Below, one piece after another: positions 20,501-28,511 of a stretch of DNA of 64,000 nt. The number at the start of each line of letters is the position of its first letter. The stretch's first letter is position 1. Location of the stretch: assembly GCF_009857475.1 (NCBI RefSeq), contig NZ_WWCJ01000017.1, forward strand, positions 1 to 64,000, given 5' to 3'. Source of the stretch: Pseudoduganella guangdongensis. Its GTDB lineage: Bacteria; Pseudomonadota; Gammaproteobacteria; Burkholderiales; Burkholderiaceae_D. The position numbers were made by a program, and so were the translations under genes. The notes beneath the pieces were generated by a model. That model had not been told where the DNA came from, ran no database searches, and saw only the letters and a program-made list of their open reading frames with translations.

Positions 20501-23500
20501 AAGTGCCGCTGCCGCTCACGGTCAGGATGTCGCCCTGCACGCGGTCGTCGCTGAACGCCACCGTGACGCTGGTGGTGCCGTCATACACCTTATTGCTGCC
20601 GGCCAGGTCGATGTTCAGGGTGCGCGTTGTGATATCGGCGCTGGTGCTCACGCTGGTGGACGCCAGCACGTAGTTGCCCGCATCGGTACCGGACAGCGCC
20701 AGGCCGCTGGCGGTCACGGTCTTGCCGGTGCCGGCATTCTTGTCGGCGAAGACTGCCGTGCCGCCGATCGACAGCACGTCGCCGCCCAGGCGGTCGTCCG
20801 TGTAGCTCGCGCTGGCGGCGGTGCTGCCGTCGTACTGCTTGTTGGCCGCCGTCACACCGGTCACTGCCAGCGTGCGCTTGTCGATATTGGCGTTGGCCGT
20901 GGCGCCGCTCGACGCCAGGGTGTAGTTCCCCGCATCCGTGCCGCCCAGCGCGATGCCGCTTACACTGATCGATTTGCCGCTGCCGGCGTTCTTATCGGCG
21001 AAGGCGGCGCCGCTGTAAGTCAGCGCCAGCAAGTCGCCGGCAACCCGGTCGTCGCCCAGCGTCACGCTGGCCGCCGTGCCCTGGTCGTACACTTTGTCGA
21101 CGCCGGTCGCGCTGGCGTTGAGCGTGCGCTTGCCGATATTGGCCGTGGTGGCGGCACTGGAAGAAGCCAGCACGTAGTTGCCGGCGTCGGCACCGGACAA
21201 AGCGATGCCGCTCACGTTCACGGCCTTGCCGTTGCCGGCATTCTTGTCGGCGAATGCCGCGTTGCCGCTGACGGCCAGCACGTCGCCAGCCACCCGGTCG
21301 TCGCCGAAGGTGACCGTGGCGGCGGTGCTGCCGTCGTAGGTGCGGTCCACGCCGCCGGCGGTGACGGCCAGGCTGCGTGCGGCGATATCGGCGCTGCCGG
21401 TCGCGGTGGTGGAAGCCAGCACGTAGTTGCCGGCGTCCGCGCCACCCACGGTGATGCCGCCGACGCTCAGCGCCTTGCCGCTGCCCGCGTTCTTGTCCGT
21501 GAAGGCGGCGCTGCCGCTGGCCAGCGCCAGGGTATCGCCGGCCACGCGGTCGTCGGTCAGGGTCACCGTTGCCGCCGTGCCGCCGTCGTAGATCTTGTTG
21601 CCGCCGCTGGTGCCCACGGTCAGCGTGCGCGGCGTGATGTTGCCGGTGGTGGCAGCCGTGGTGCCGGCCAGCGAGTAGTTGGCCGCGTCGGTGCCGGACA
21701 AGGCAATGCCGGCCACCGAAATGGCCTTGCCGTTGCCCACGTTCTTGTCGGCGAAGCTTGCGCTGCCGGCCACGGTCAGCGTATCGCCCGCCACCCGGTC
21801 GTCGCCGAAGCTGACGCTGGCGGCGGTGCCGCCGTCGTACACCTTGTTGGCGCCGGTAACGGTGAGCGCCAGGGCACGCGGCGTGATGGCCGCCGTGCCG
21901 CTGGCGGTGGCCGATGCCAGCGTGTAGTTGCCGGCGTCCGCGCCCGACAGCGCCAGGCCGCTGGCCGTGACGGTCTTGCCGTTGCCGGCGTTCTTGTCGG
22001 CGAAAGCCGCGCTGCCGGAAACGCTCAGCACATCGGCGCCGAGGCGATTATCGGTGAAGCTGGCCACGGCGGCCACGCCGCCGTCGTACACCTTGTTGGC
22101 GACATTCATGCCAACGGTCAGCTGGCGCGGCGTGATGGCGGCGCTGGATGCGGCGCTGGTCGAAGCCAGCGCGTAGTTGCCCGCATCGGTGCCGGCAACG
22201 GCGATGCCGCTCACCTGCACCGCCTTGCCCGTGCCGGCGTTCTTGTCGCCGAAGGCGGCACCGCTGCTTGAAAGCGACAGCGTATCGCCCGCCACGCGGT
22301 CGTCGCCCAGGGTGACGCTGGCCGCCAGGCCGCCGTCGTACACCTTGTCGGCGGCGTTCGCGTGCACGTTCAGCGTGCGCTGGGTGATGTTGGCCGTGGT
22401 GGCGGCCGAGGTCGAGGCCAGCGTGTAATTGCCCGCGTCCGTGCCGGACAGCGCAATGCCGCTCACGCTGACCGCCTTGCCGCTGCCCGCGTTCTTGTCG
22501 CCGAAGACGCTGGACGCCGCGCTGGCCGTCAGCTGGTCGCCCGCGACGCGGTTGTCGCCCAGGGTAACGCCAGCCGACAGCAGGCCGTCGTACACTTTGT
22601 TGATGCCGGTCGCCGACACCGTCAGCTGGCGCGGCGTGACCTGCAGCGTGCCGCCGGTGAAGTTGATGACGTAGCCCAGCGAACTGGCCAGGGTGCCGAT
22701 ATTCAGGCCGTAGGTGCCGACGTTCTTGGTGAAACCAGTGGCGGCGGCGGAGCCGGTGAAGCCGGCGGAAACGTCGCCGTCGATAAAGCCGGTCGGATTG
22801 TAGGTGAAGACAGGCAGCGTGCTGCTGCCGTCGTACACTTTGGTCGCCGGCTGCGCGCTGACGGTCAGCGTTGGCGCCAGCTTGTACATGAACCAGTTGG
22901 CACCGCTCGCGTAGGACGGCGTGCTGCCGGTATAGGACTGGTTGTAATGCTTGCTGTAGCCGCTCAGGCCTTCCAGCACGTTCTGCGGCGAGTCGGCGTA
23001 GACATGGTAGTAGCCGTCCGCCCCGCCCTGCAGCGCGTTCGCGCCCCGATTGTTGGTGAAGGTGCCGGTGCCGGCACCGCCCCCAGCCACCACCACCACA
23101 GTGGCCGCGCCATTGCCGCCGGAGCCCACCAGGCTGCCGCCGGCATTGATGATCACATCGCTGCCCGCGCTCGGGCCCTGGTTGACGACCCGCACGGTCT
23201 TGCCGCGCACAGTGCCGCCGATGGTAATGTCGCCGCTGCCGGAATAGGTCTGCCCGGCGCCGGTGCCGATGGTCAGGTTGACGTTGTCGGCGCTGATGGA
23301 ATTGCCGTTGCCGACCGTGATGGCGGCATCGCCGGCTGCGCGGTTGGCGTTGACCACACCCGCTGGCGTGCTGGCGTTGGCCACAGCGTTCAGCGTGCCG
23401 CCCATGGTGATATCGGAATTCAGCGCAATGCTGCGGCCCGCCTGCAGCGTCAGGTTGCCGCTGCCGCCGGCGTTAATGGCGCTGCCACTCTCCCAGGTGA

Positions 23501-26500
23501 TGTCGTTATTGGCCTGCAGCGTGATGCTGGTGCCGGCCGCCAGGGCCTCGGCCAGCTTTTGCGCATCCATCGACGCGTTCAGGTGGGCCTTGGCCGTCGC
23601 ATGGTTGAACGTCAGCGAGCCGGCGGCGGGCGCCGGCACCAGGCGGAACACGGATACCGCGCCGCTGGCGGCGGTAGTGCCATCGCTGGAATTGGTGAAG
23701 GGCTGGCCCACCACCAGGCCGTCGCCGGCGCCGTTAATGGCCACCGCGAAGCCGAAGTTGCCGTAGTTGTCCAGGTCCAGGCTGATATCGGTGCCTTGCG
23801 TGTAGTCGCGTCCAAGCGATGCGGTCAGGCTGGCCGAGGCAAAGTCTGCGCCCATGTCGAACACGCGCACCGCGCCCGGGCCGGGACCGCCGCTTTCCAG
23901 GCCGCCGTTGCCAGGCTCGCCCACCACCAGGCGCGTGCCGGCGTCATTGATGGCCAGCGCGGAGCCGAACAATGCCCCCTCGCGCAGGGTGATATTGGCT
24001 TTGCTGCCGCCCTGGCCGATGGTTCCCGCCAGGCTGCGCGCAGCAAACGGGGTGTTGTACAGGTAGACCATGCCGCGCGCGTTGTTCTCGCCCGGCGCGC
24101 CGACCGCCAGCTGGGTGCCCGCCTCGTTCAGCGCTACGGCGGTGCCGAACTGCGCGTCAGCCGAGGTACCGCCGCTGAAAGCGCCGACGCTGCCGAAAAT
24201 GCCGCCTGCGCCGGTGAACAATTCGACGCCATTCGCATAGAGCGCCCCCACCGCCAGTTTGTCGCCCGCGCCGTTCAAGGCGACGGACACGCCGAAGCCG
24301 CTGCCGGCGCCGTATGTCGCGCTGCTGATGGTCTGCTTCAGCACCGGCGTGCTGAAGCCGCTGCCGAAGCTGAAGGTGTACACCTTGCCCGCCAGGTCCG
24401 CACCCAGCGCGCCGACGGCCAGCACATCGCCCGTCTTGCTAAGGGCGACCGAGCTGCCGAACATGTCCTGCCCGGCCAGGCTGGCCGCCATGTTCACATT
24501 GGAGCCGCCGGTGAAGCCGTGGCCGATGGTGCCGGCCAGGCTGGCGCCGCTGAAGTTGTCGCCGCTGAAGGTGAACAGGCGCACCGCGCCGTAATTCTTG
24601 TCGGCCGCGCCGGCCAAGCCGTCGTCGAACGGCGCGCCCACCGCCAGGCCTTTGCCATCCGAGGTCAGGGCCACGCTGTAGCCGAAGCCGTCGCCTTCAT
24701 CCAGGCCGGACACGCCCTGATTCTTGCCGCCGCTGAACCCCTTGCCGAGAATGGCGTCATAGGTCCAGACATTGGCGTAATTGCCGATCACGATATTTTT
24801 CGGGTCCAGCAGCAGGTGGCCGCCCCGGCCCAGGCTGATGCTTTCCAGCCCGACGTAGCGCAAATCCTCCTTGCCGGAGATTTCCACCGCGCCGCCGCTG
24901 GCCGCGCCGGTGGCTTTGATGGCGCCCAGCATGGTGGTCTGCTTCTCGGACCACACGATGGCGGTGCCGCCCTGCCCCGCCGCGCCGCGCGCGGAGACGT
25001 CCAGCAGGGTGCTGTCGTTGATGAAGGTAGCGTCGGCATTGGCGATGGCCGCCGTGGCGCCCCAGCGCCCGCTGAAGCGCTGCGCATCCGGCGCATCCGG
25101 ATCCGCGGCGCCGCCCTGGAAGGCGCCGCCGACCCGTACCAGGCCGCCCTGCGTGGCGCCGGAAGCGTCCACCCGGGTGCCCAGCAAGCGCACATCGGCG
25201 CCGCCCAGGTCCACCCGTCCGCCGCTACCGGCCACGCCTTGCGCGTCATGCCGGCCAGACGACAGCAGGCTGCCGCCAGCCAGCAGCGCGATACTGCCGC
25301 CGTCGGTAGCGCCGCGCACGCTGGCCGACGCCGCGCTGTTTTCCACCAGGCCGGCGCCGGACGCCAGCACAATGCTGCCGCCCTGGCCTGCCGATCCGGC
25401 AGCCGACAGTTCGGCGGCATTCGACAACTCGCCCGCCGCCTTCACGGCCACGCTGCCGCCCCGCAAGCCGTCGGCGCGCAGCGTGCCGTCCAGCGCCACG
25501 CGGCCGCCTTCAATCGCCACACTGCCGCCGTGGCCCTTGGCCGCCGAGGCATCCAGCGTGCCCGCATACACCTGGCCGTCGCCCACCAGGCGGATGCTGC
25601 CGCCATCAGCCACCAGGCCGCGCGCCTGCACCACGCCGCTGTTGTTGACGGTGGAACGCGCCAGCGCTTCGGCCGCGCGCGCCGTCAGCAGCACCTGGCC
25701 GTTGTCGGCCTGCAGCAGGCCCTGGTTCTCGGCCAGCGCATCGAGCGCGCCCTGCTCCACGCGCACCGTGATCAGGCCGTCGCCCCGGAAGTCCAGGCCC
25801 ACCGCGCGGCCGGCGGCCAGCGCCACGCTGCCGCCCTGCGCGCTGATGCTGCCGCTGTTGACCACCGTCGGCGCCAGCAAGGCCACCACGCCGCCCGGCG
25901 CGCGGATGGCGCCTTCGTTGCGCACCGCGCCTGCGGCGCCCTCGGCGCGGAATGCATAGCTGCCGGACAGGAAGGACTGGTCGGACAGGCCCAGGCTGGA
26001 CGCCACCAGGCCGCCCACGTCCACCTGCGCGCCGGCGCCGAACAGCACGCCCTGCGGGTTGACCAGGAACACCTTGCCGTTGGAGGACAGCTTGCCCAGG
26101 ATGGTGGTGGCTTCGCCGCCCACCACGCGGTTCAGCGCGACCGCCGATGCGTTGGGCTGGTTGAAGCGCACCTGCGCGTTGGCGCCGATGTCAAAGCCCT
26201 GCCAGTTCATGATGGCCTGCTGCGTGGCCTGGCTGATGGTCATCTTGTTGCCCTGCACGGACACGCCGGCCTGCCCCGCCACCAGCTGCATGCCAGTCGG
26301 CAGCGCGCTCGCCTGCAGCGCCGGCGCCGCGGCCAGCGCGCTCGCGCCAGCCAGGCTGCCCGCCAGCAAACTCATGGCGGCAGCGGCACGGCGGCGCGCG
26401 CCGCCCTTGCCATGGCTGCGCGCGCCCTCGGCGACGGCCACCCAGCAGCCGTGCAGCGTGCTCCAGACGAGGCGGTAGAAACGGTTGGCGGAAGCGTGTT

Positions 26501-26507
26501 TGTGCAT
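17508..26507 (-). CDS. giant filamentous hemagglutinin-like exoprotein (TpsA) with FG-GAP-like and YDG/MBG repeats
   Basis: 2999 residues. The N-terminus is an extended signal peptide (NRFYRLVWS...GCWVAVAEGARS) of the type used by large TPS proteins, then the TPS secretion domain (about 50-180; AVALNRVVGG, LVNPQGVLFG). A glycine/alanine-rich beta-helix follows (to about 580), then about six FG-GAP-like repeats (about 600-955), a second beta-helical part, and from about 1220 a long array of YDG-type repeats: 16 full units of about 83 residues plus degenerate ones, ending in an MBG-like unit and a short glycine-rich tail. No CDI toxin or VENN motif is seen, so it is more likely an adhesin or matrix protein than a contact toxin. 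It starts 12 bp after the Tat-exported DUF6916-like gene with GAGGAC upstream, and is followed by its transporter gene. Confidence 0.93.
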   Translation of the reverse strand: MHKHASANRFYRLVWSTLHGCWVAVAEGARSHGKGGARRRAAAAMSLLAGSLAGASALAAAPALQASALPTGMQLVAGQAGVSVQGNKMTISQATQQAIMNWQGFDIGANAQVRFNQPNASAVALNRVVGGEATTILGKLSSNGKVFLVNPQGVLFGAGAQVDVGGLVASSLGLSDQSFLSGSYAFRAEGAAGAVRNEGAIRAPGGVVALLAPTVVNSGSISAQGGSVALAAGRAVGLDFRGDGLITVRVEQGALDALAENQGLLQADNGQVLLTARAAEALARSTVNNSGVVQARGLVADGGSIRLVGDGQVYAGTLDASAAKGHGGSVAIEGGRVALDGTLRADGLRGGSVAVKAAGELSNAAELSAAGSAGQGGSIVLASGAGLVENSAASASVRGATDGGSIALLAGGSLLSSGRHDAQGVAGSGGRVDLGGADVRLLGTRVDASGATQGGLVRVGGAFQGGAADPDAPDAQRFSGRWGATAAIANADATFINDSTLLDVSARGAAGQGGTAIVWSEKQTTMLGAIKATGAASGGAVEISGKEDLRYVGLESISLGRGGHLLLDPKNIVIGNYANVWTYDAILGKGFSGGKNQGVSGLDEGDGFGYSVALTSDGKGLAVGAPFDDGLAGAADKNYGAVRLFTFSGDNFSGASLAGTIGHGFTGGSNVNMAASLAGQDMFGSSVALSKTGDVLAVGALGADLAGKVYTFSFGSGFSTPVLKQTISSATYGAGSGFGVSVALNGAGDKLAVGALYANGVELFTGAGGIFGSVGAFSGGTSADAQFGTAVALNEAGTQLAVGAPGENNARGMVYLYNTPFAARSLAGTIGQGGSKANITLREGALFGSALAINDAGTRLVVGEPGNGGLESGGPGPGAVRVFDMGADFASASLTASLGRDYTQGTDISLDLDNYGNFGFAVAINGAGDGLVVGQPFTNSSDGTTAASGAVSVFRLVPAPAAGSLTFNHATAKAHLNASMDAQKLAEALAAGTSITLQANNDITWESGSAINAGGSGNLTLQAGRSIALNSDITMGGTLNAVANASTPAGVVNANRAAGDAAITVGNGNSISADNVNLTIGTGAGQTYSGSGDITIGGTVRGKTVRVVNQGPSAGSDVIINAGGSLVGSGGNGAATVVVVAGGGAGTGTFTNNRGANALQGGADGYYHVYADSPQNVLEGLSGYSKHYNQSYTGSTPSYASGANWFMYKLAPTLTVSAQPATKVYDGSSTLPVFTYNPTGFIDGDVSAGFTGSAAATGFTKNVGTYGLNIGTLASSLGYVINFTGGTLQVTPRQLTVSATGINKVYDGLLSAGVTLGDNRVAGDQLTASAASSVFGDKNAGSGKAVSVSGIALSGTDAGNYTLASTSAATTANITQRTLNVHANAADKVYDGGLAASVTLGDDRVAGDTLSLSSSGAAFGDKNAGTGKAVQVSGIAVAGTDAGNYALASTSAASSAAITPRQLTVGMNVANKVYDGGVAAVASFTDNRLGADVLSVSGSAAFADKNAGNGKTVTASGLALSGADAGNYTLASATASGTAAITPRALALTVTGANKVYDGGTAASVSFGDDRVAGDTLTVAGSASFADKNVGNGKAISVAGIALSGTDAANYSLAGTTAATTGNITPRTLTVGTSGGNKIYDGGTAATVTLTDDRVAGDTLALASGSAAFTDKNAGSGKALSVGGITVGGADAGNYVLASTTATGSADIAARSLAVTAGGVDRTYDGSTAATVTFGDDRVAGDVLAVSGNAAFADKNAGNGKAVNVSGIALSGADAGNYVLASSSAATTANIGKRTLNASATGVDKVYDQGTAASVTLGDDRVAGDLLALTYSGAAFADKNAGSGKSISVSGIALGGTDAGNYTLASSGATANANIDKRTLAVTGVTAANKQYDGSTAASASYTDDRLGGDVLSIGGTAVFADKNAGTGKTVTASGLALSGTDAGNYVLASTSVSTSADITTRTLNIDLAGSNKVYDGTTSVTVAFSDDRVQGDILTVSGSGTFADKHVGTGKTIQVGAVTLAGADAANYTVSGAVATTSGDITRRTLVVNAVGANKVYDGTTAASATLGDDRVAGDVLSVTGGSASFADKNAGSGKALSVSGIALSGADKDNYVLASSTASGSADITARSLTASATGVNRVYDGSTAASVIFGDNRVAGDELALSGNAVFADKNAGNGKAVSVSGISLSGADAGNYTLAGTTASTSANITQRALAVTATAANKAYDQTAAASAVLGDNRVSGDALTLAYGAAAFSDKNAGNGKNVSITGITLGGTDAGNYSLASASASATADITPRALTVNATGSNKVYDGSVAAVVNYADNRLAGDVLSVSGNAVFANKNAGNGKAITVSGLALAGADAANYALTAGSATASGDITQRTLNVSTNGTTKVYDGTVAAQLSFADNRVAGDTLVLSGSGSYADKNAGSGKVVNASGITLGGADAANYQLAATTATGTGSITPRALTVNVTAASKVYDGGTATSVALAGDNRIAGDQLTLAGGSGSFADKNVGNNKAVSLSGVSLSGADAANYTVSVVANSTASITPRALQVSATGIDKVYDGTLAANVAYADNRLSGDSLQVSGNAAFADKNAGQGKAITVSGISLSGADAGNYSVGGGTSTTASITPKALTAIANGSISKVYDGGTAAQLAAGQVGLAGFASGEGASVGALLGQYNSANVQGANSVTAALQGGSVSAGAGTLLSNYVLPANVTLAGSISARQVSIGGVAVASKTYDGTTNGSLSSIGSLSGLVNGEGLVLQAPASVQFENRNAGNGKVVTASGYTLANGSGLASNYVLANSSVTTTGNIAQASLVVRADDQVRAFGNANPALTWTASGLVGGDTAALLGEVLTSTGAGLDAPAGSYAINISGNSLQNYAVSYVNGVLTVARAPQQIENLIGGLVNPAAPMPGQGGGMWAQLGNGGAALVSLPDSSATQDGAQDGSAAGSAAVAGQLAQSIRNGGGTPQQSDNETREYTIGGGSRVMVRGGGVNSAGAPN
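18625..22630 (-). repeat. 16 tandem YDG-type repeats in the exoprotein gene
   Basis: Sixteen consecutive units of about 249-252 bp. Each encodes NKVYDGxTAASVxxxDxRVxGD, then FADKNAGxGKxVxVSGIxLxGxDAxNY and closes with ITPRxLTV. Degenerate relatives lie upstream (about 22,630-22,860) and downstream (about 18,300-18,625), and an MBG-like unit at about 17,840-18,060. The units differ in sequence throughout, so the array is old or under diversifying pressure and is not a fresh duplication. Confidence 0.9.
23640..24710 (-). repeat. FG-GAP-like (integrin-propeller) repeats in the exoprotein gene
   Basis: About six units with the pattern FGxSVALxxxGxxLAVGAP can be read: GFGYSVALTSDGKGLAVGAP, MFGSSVALSKTGDVLAVGA, GFGVSVALNGAGDKLAVGA, QFGTAVALNEAGTQLAVGAP, LFGSALAINDAGTRLVVGEP and NFGFAVAINGAGDGLVVGQP. 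This spacing and consensus match integrin alpha FG-GAP repeats, which fold as a seven-bladed propeller. They interrupt the beta-helix of the hemagglutinin. Confidence 0.7.
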
Positions 26508-26519
26508 TTGGGTCTGTCC

Positions 26520-26942
26520 TCAGGCCTGCAGGTTGAAGTCGGCGCGCAGCGTGACGCGGGCGCCCTGGCGCGCGGATGGCTGCAGGAAGAGCAGCTGGCG
26601 GCCGGTGGCTTCGTGTTCGATTTCGTAGCTGCCAGCCTGAATGGCCGGCACGGCGGCGGCGCTGAACAGCACATAGAACTGCAAGGCGCCGCCGCCCTCG
26701 GGCGCCAGCTGTGCGGTTTCCACCGCCTGCAGGGTGAGCGACAGCGCACGGTGCTCGGGATGGTTCAGCCAGAAGGACTGGCCCACCAGGCTCTCGGCCA
26801 GGGCGCGGGTCCAGGCGAAGTCGCCGGCCGCCACTGCGTCCGCCGCCGCTGCCGGCTTGGCCGCCAGCCCCAAGCCGGCAGCCAGCAACGAACCACCGCC
26901 CGCCTTCAGCAAGGCGCGGCGCGAAATAGCTTGCTCACTCAC
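26520..26942 (-). CDS. DUF6916-like protein with Tat signal peptide
   Basis: 140 residues from the GTG at 26942, chosen because GGGAGA lies upstream and it overlaps the GNAT stop by GTGA. The N-terminus is a clear twin-arginine signal (SRRALLKAGGGSLLAAGLGL...AAAADA), so it is exported folded. The mature part (FxxLVGQSFWL...LQFYVLFSAAA...YEIEHEATGRQLLFLQPS) resembles the small protein encoded at 29041-29319 (EVQPSP...LTFQGPG...AIFLVPAG). Such small proteins occur beside tail-collar genes; their function is unknown. It sits between the GNAT gene and the giant exoprotein gene. Confidence 0.65.
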   Translation of the reverse strand: MSEQAISRRALLKAGGGSLLAAGLGLAAKPAAAADAVAAGDFAWTRALAESLVGQSFWLNHPEHRALSLTLQAVETAQLAPEGGGALQFYVLFSAAAVPAIQAGSYEIEHEATGRQLLFLQPSARQGARVTLRADFNLQA

Positions 26943-27433
26943 GATTGTTCTCCCATTTTGTTTTCCCATTCCATGGCCCGGTGCATGCCGGCCAGCCCAG
27001 TTTCTTTAAAGCCCAGGCGGCGATACAGCGCCTCGGCAGGATTGTTCAGTACTACGTTCAGCCGCAGCGGCAGGCGTGCCGCCGAGGCTTGCTGCTGCAG
27101 GCCGCGCAGCAAGGCGCTGCCGATGCCGCGCCCGCGCCATTCCGGCAGCAGGGCAATATCGACCAGCAGCAGGCCGTCCGCTTGCTGCGCCGCGACCAGC
27201 CGCCCCACCGCCGCGCCATCGGCTTCGATCACATCGAAGCGCGCGCCCGGGTAGCTGTGGCGGAAAGCCTGCTGCTGCGCCGCGCACTGCAGGTCGAGCA
27301 AGGCGTCCACGGTGGCTGGGTCCAGGCCGCCCTCGGCCAGCTCCGGTCCGCGCACGGCCGCGAACAGCGCGCGCAGGAAGGCGCGGTCGGCCGCCGTTTC
27401 AGGGCGCAAGGCGAGGCCGTGCACGCCGCTCAC
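26939..27433 (-). CDS. GNAT-family N-acetyltransferase
   Basis: 164 residues from a GTG that overlaps the preceding collar gene (GTGA). The acetyl-CoA-binding motif A is intact (LLVDIALLPEWRGRGIGSALLRGLQ) and is followed by the typical LRLNVVLNNPAEALYRRLGF. It transfers an acetyl group from acetyl-CoA to an amine; the target is unknown. It is overlapped on both sides by the collar gene and the Tat DUF6916-like gene, so it is firmly part of this operon and may modify one of the co-encoded proteins (inference). Cytoplasmic. Confidence 0.88.
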   Translation of the reverse strand: MSGVHGLALRPETAADRAFLRALFAAVRGPELAEGGLDPATVDALLDLQCAAQQQAFRHSYPGARFDVIEADGAAVGRLVAAQQADGLLLVDIALLPEWRGRGIGSALLRGLQQQASAARLPLRLNVVLNNPAEALYRRLGFKETGLAGMHRAMEWENKMGEQS

Positions 27434-27963
27434 CAGCGCTGCGGGAACACGCCCTGCAGCGCGATGCAGAACAGCATGCCCAGGTAAGGCTGGCGGTTGT
27501 TATGCGCCTGGCCGGCGCCGGCCACCGATACCGGGTTGACGCTCACCGCCTGCGCCCCGGCCACCGTCTGGCTGAACACATGGTTCACCTGGCCCGCCGC
27601 GTTCTTGGCGAAGCCGCTCGACGGGCCGGGCGCCACCTGCGACGCGGCCGTGGTCATGGCTTGCAGCTGGTGGGTGTGGTGCGGAATTTCCGCCTCGGTC
27701 AGCGTCACCGACGCCACGCCGCCCTGTTCGCCCAGGAAGCGCAGCGACAAGCCCTGGCCCTGGCCCGGGTGCATCGGCATGCGGCCGTTCAGGTCCGGCA
27801 GCGCGAAGGTGGACTTGCCATCACCGCCATAGGCCGTGCCCAGCAGCGAGAACAGCGCCGTGTTCTGCGAGATCGGCAGCAACTGGCCGTCGCAGGTGGC
27901 CCAGCCCTGGGGCGCGAAGTTGCAGGCGAACATACGGATTTCCGCCACAAATGGAGAACTCAT
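27430..27963 (-). CDS. phage tail collar domain (MdpB-like) protein 1
   Basis: 177 residues. The N-terminal collar motif is clear: GEIRMFxxNFAPxGWAxCDGQLLPI is matched here by AEIRMFACNFAPQGWATCDG, followed by NTALFSLLGTAYGGDGKSTFALPDLNGRMPMH, and the C-terminus has QPYLGMLFCIALQGVFP. No signal peptide is present. Non-phage relatives ('microcystin-dependent protein' group) are common in bacteria but lack an established role. Third of three paralogous genes in a row, with the next gene overlapping by 4 bp. Confidence 0.9.
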   Translation of the reverse strand: MSSPFVAEIRMFACNFAPQGWATCDGQLLPISQNTALFSLLGTAYGGDGKSTFALPDLNGRMPMHPGQGQGLSLRFLGEQGGVASVTLTEAEIPHHTHQLQAMTTAASQVAPGPSSGFAKNAAGQVNHVFSQTVAGAQAVSVNPVSVAGAGQAHNNRQPYLGMLFCIALQGVFPQRW

Positions 27964-27973
27964 GCTTTACCTT

Positions 27974-28501
27974 TCAGTTCGCGATCGGGAACGCGCCGTA
28001 CAGCGAAATAATGAAATTGACGCAGGTGTACGGCGCCATATTCGTGTGCGGCTGCGAGCCGCCGGTGCCGGCGATGGCGCTGACGGCCATGGCCTGGGTG
28101 CCGCCGTCGCTCAGGCCGTACACGCCCGAGCCCGCGCCGACCGTCGCCGCCGGATAGCCCGTCAGGTTGGAGTAGACGCCGCTGCCGCGCTCCGTGCTGG
28201 CCAGCACCGGGTGCGAGTGGCTCGGGATTTGGGTGGTGTTCAGGGTCACCTCCTCCACCCCGGCCATCTCGCCCAGTTGAAAGGTGTAGCCCGCCAGCGA
28301 GCCGACATGCAGGGGCACGCGGCTTTGCATGTTCGGCAGCGCAAAAGTGCTCTGGCCGTCGCCGCCATAGGTGGTGCCGATCAGGTTGAACAGGGTCTCG
28401 TACTCTGAGATGGGCAGCAGCTGGCCGTCGCACAAGGCCCAGCCGTTGGGTGCGAAATTACCGCCGAACATGCGGATTTCGCCGACAAAAGGATCGGACA
28501 T
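27974..28501 (-). CDS. phage tail collar domain (MdpB-like) protein 2
   Basis: 175 residues starting after AAAGGAG. The collar motif reads GEIRMFGGNFAPNGWALCDG with LLPISEYETLFNLIGTTYGG after it, then DGQSTFALPNMQSRVPLHVG, and the C-terminus PYTCVNFIISLYGAFP. The central region between the conserved ends (about 90-150) differs strongly from the two paralogues, as in receptor-binding tips that diversify. It begins 10 bp after paralogue 3 and ends 10 bp before paralogue 1. Location in the cell is unknown, as no signal peptide is present. Confidence 0.9.
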   Translation of the reverse strand: MSDPFVGEIRMFGGNFAPNGWALCDGQLLPISEYETLFNLIGTTYGGDGQSTFALPNMQSRVPLHVGSLAGYTFQLGEMAGVEEVTLNTTQIPSHSHPVLASTERGSGVYSNLTGYPAATVGAGSGVYGLSDGGTQAMAVSAIAGTGGSQPHTNMAPYTCVNFIISLYGAFPIAN

Positions 28502-28511
28502 GGAGACTCCT

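Noticed and set aside
17508-26507. Contact-dependent inhibition (CdiA) toxin
   Set aside because: The C-terminus is a short glycine-rich tail after YDG/MBG units. There is no VENN-like motif, toxin domain or small immunity gene after it.
22362-27254. A 1630-codon open frame on the plus strand opposite the exoprotein gene
   Set aside because: It lies antisense to the TPS, GNAT and DUF6916-like genes, has no domain similarity, and is explained by high G+C at third positions and the repeat structure.
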